A DNA stretch of 51,312 nt from Perkinsus olseni (taxonomy: Eukaryota > Perkinsozoa > Perkinsida > Perkinsidae). Under the pieces are notes generated by a model, which searched no databases, was not told the origin of the DNA, and worked only from the letters and a program-made list of their open reading frames with translations. The stretch spans positions 1 through 51,312 of the forward strand of contig JABANP010000393.1 in the NCBI GenBank assembly GCA_013115135.1, given 5' to 3'. The stretch's first letter is position 1. Each line of letters opens with the position of its first letter. Of this stretch, positions 50,672 through 51,312 are shown piece after piece. The position numbers and the translations under genes are program-made.

Positions 50672-50756
50672 GGCTTCTCTCCACGGAGAGAAGCCATCAG
50701 GGACTCTCTGGCTCGCTGGACAATAGCAGTAAGGGCTCCCTACTGCTATTGTCCAG
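50672..50756. repeat. two strong hairpins in a row
   Basis: Hairpin 1: GGCTTCTCTCC (50672-50682) and its perfect complement GGAGAGAAGCC (50685-50695). Hairpin 2: CTGGACAATAGCAGTA (50716-50731) and perfect complement TACTGCTATTGTCCAG (50741-50756), with an inner GGG/CCC extension. They lie about 200 bp upstream of the aminopeptidase start. Confidence 0.85.
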
Positions 50757-50885
50757 TACTGATGTTAGCTGGAAGACTGAGGGCAACAATGCGTGAATTT
50801 GGTTATCATCTTGCTGTTAAATTTCCTTCGCTCCGCCTTGAGCTAGTATCTCAGGGTTCTCCACTATCTCTCGGTTCCGAAGCTT

Positions 50886-50944
50886 AAAGTCGATTCTAGA
50901 CTTCTAGAAATGCGCTTCCAGATTCGATTCTGAGTTTCAGAACT
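50886..50944 (+). repeat. dispersed repeat related to an HBS1 intron segment
   Basis: CTTCCAGATTCGATTCTGAG (50914 on) matches CTTCCAAGATCGATTCTGAG in the HBS1 intron at about 10317-10346. The preceding CGATTCTRGA...GAAATGCG part is also shared. Confidence 0.55.
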
Positions 50945-51082
50945 AGTTTACGGAACGACTCCAATAAGCTCATACCAAAACGGCAGGATGAGCTTCTTAT
51001 GGGGAATACTCCGGAGACAGTAGGAGTGCAATCGCCTTGGAAGCCTGAAGGAGTAACTTGGCCGAGGAATATTCTTCCGCGC

Positions 51083-51168
51083 GCCCCGAAATTCCTCGCC
51101 CCGCCCCGAAATTTCTCGACTTGCCCCCAAATATCTCATCTTGCCCCCAGGTTTCTCCAGGTCGCCCC
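51083..51168. repeat. 20-nt tandem repeat
   Basis: GCCCC anchors recur at 51083, 51103, 51123, 51143 and 51164, with units like GCCCCGAAATTTCTCGACTT. A 20-nt period is not a multiple of three, so the overlapping minus-strand frames (50948-51217, 50997-51290) are unlikely to be coding. Confidence 0.7.
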
Positions 51169-51312
51169 GTGAGTGTTTCCTGCGTCCTTTGAACCTGAAA
51201 GGCTCTGCAGCCTCCACTGTAAGACGGCCTGTAAAGGGTATATGCCTTCCGAATTGGTATGCATCTCCCCCGTATGCTGTGGGAACTCATATCTACCAGT
51301 GACGCTGATGAT

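Noticed and set aside
50948..51290. Two overlapping minus-strand frames with Gly/Arg-rich repeats
   Set aside because: The underlying tandem repeat has a 20-nt period, which shifts frame at each unit; the frames stay open by composition only.

Overview
This is eukaryotic nuclear DNA from an intron-rich protist. Multi-exon genes with canonical GT...AG introns sit on both strands. My best guess is a perkinsozoan alveolate (Perkinsus or a close relative). The guess rests on a secreted protein carrying Cys-rich modules of the PGSYC...CWGS type behind Thr-rich linkers, which I associate with Perkinsus, and on very short introns mixed with intronless genes. The assignment is inference.

Layout. 0.8-3.5 kb (+): an intronless membrane protein and a small seven-exon gene of unknown function. 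4.3 kb (-): tRNA-Pro(CGG). 4.7-10.6 kb (+): the ribosome-rescue GTPase HBS1, whose third intron holds a hAT-type MITE. 11.9 kb (-): a small secreted Cys-rich protein. 13.6-15.8 kb (-): an intronless FAD-linked oxidase. 16.2-17.2 kb (-): a Rab-like GTPase with a lost G3 motif. 17.4-25.2 kb (-): a diflavin NADPH reductase and a cytochrome P450, a likely redox pair. About 27.3-31.3 kb (-): a CNNM/DUF21-CBS metal transporter. 31.8-33.6 kb (+): a probable membrane protein. 33.9-36.8 kb (+): a membrane-anchored histidine acid phosphatase. 37.3-38.5 kb (+): a small four-helix membrane protein. 38.8-41.4 kb (+): an intronless CSC1/TMEM63-type channel. 41.7-43.3 kb (+): a DUF4286-like protein. 44.6-45.2 kb (+): an acidic protein. 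46.2 kb: tRNA-Val inside an inverted repeat. 46.9-50.5 kb (-): Xaa-Pro aminopeptidase P.

The striking feature is what fills the introns. In at least nine genes I find tRNA-like sequence (B box/T arm, sometimes also an A box) inside spliceosomal introns, in both orientations and in all stages of decay. One is an intact tRNA-Val gene inside a 118-nt intron. Others are introns of only 50-79 nt that are little more than a T arm fused to a donor and an acceptor. In sense copies the T-rich tail after the tRNA-like body doubles as the polypyrimidine tract. In some antisense copies the complement of the tRNA 3' end supplies the GTGAG or GTAAG donor. A second family of short intron-like repeats (GTTGAG...AAAGATAC) is found around 38 and 42-43 kb, one copy with a 10-bp direct repeat. 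Together they suggest that introns here are created or refreshed by small mobile sequences, partly tRNA-derived.

Limits: exon maps were made by eye from protein-family knowledge and splice signals. Several frames break by one nucleotide near G runs, so small assembly errors are possible.
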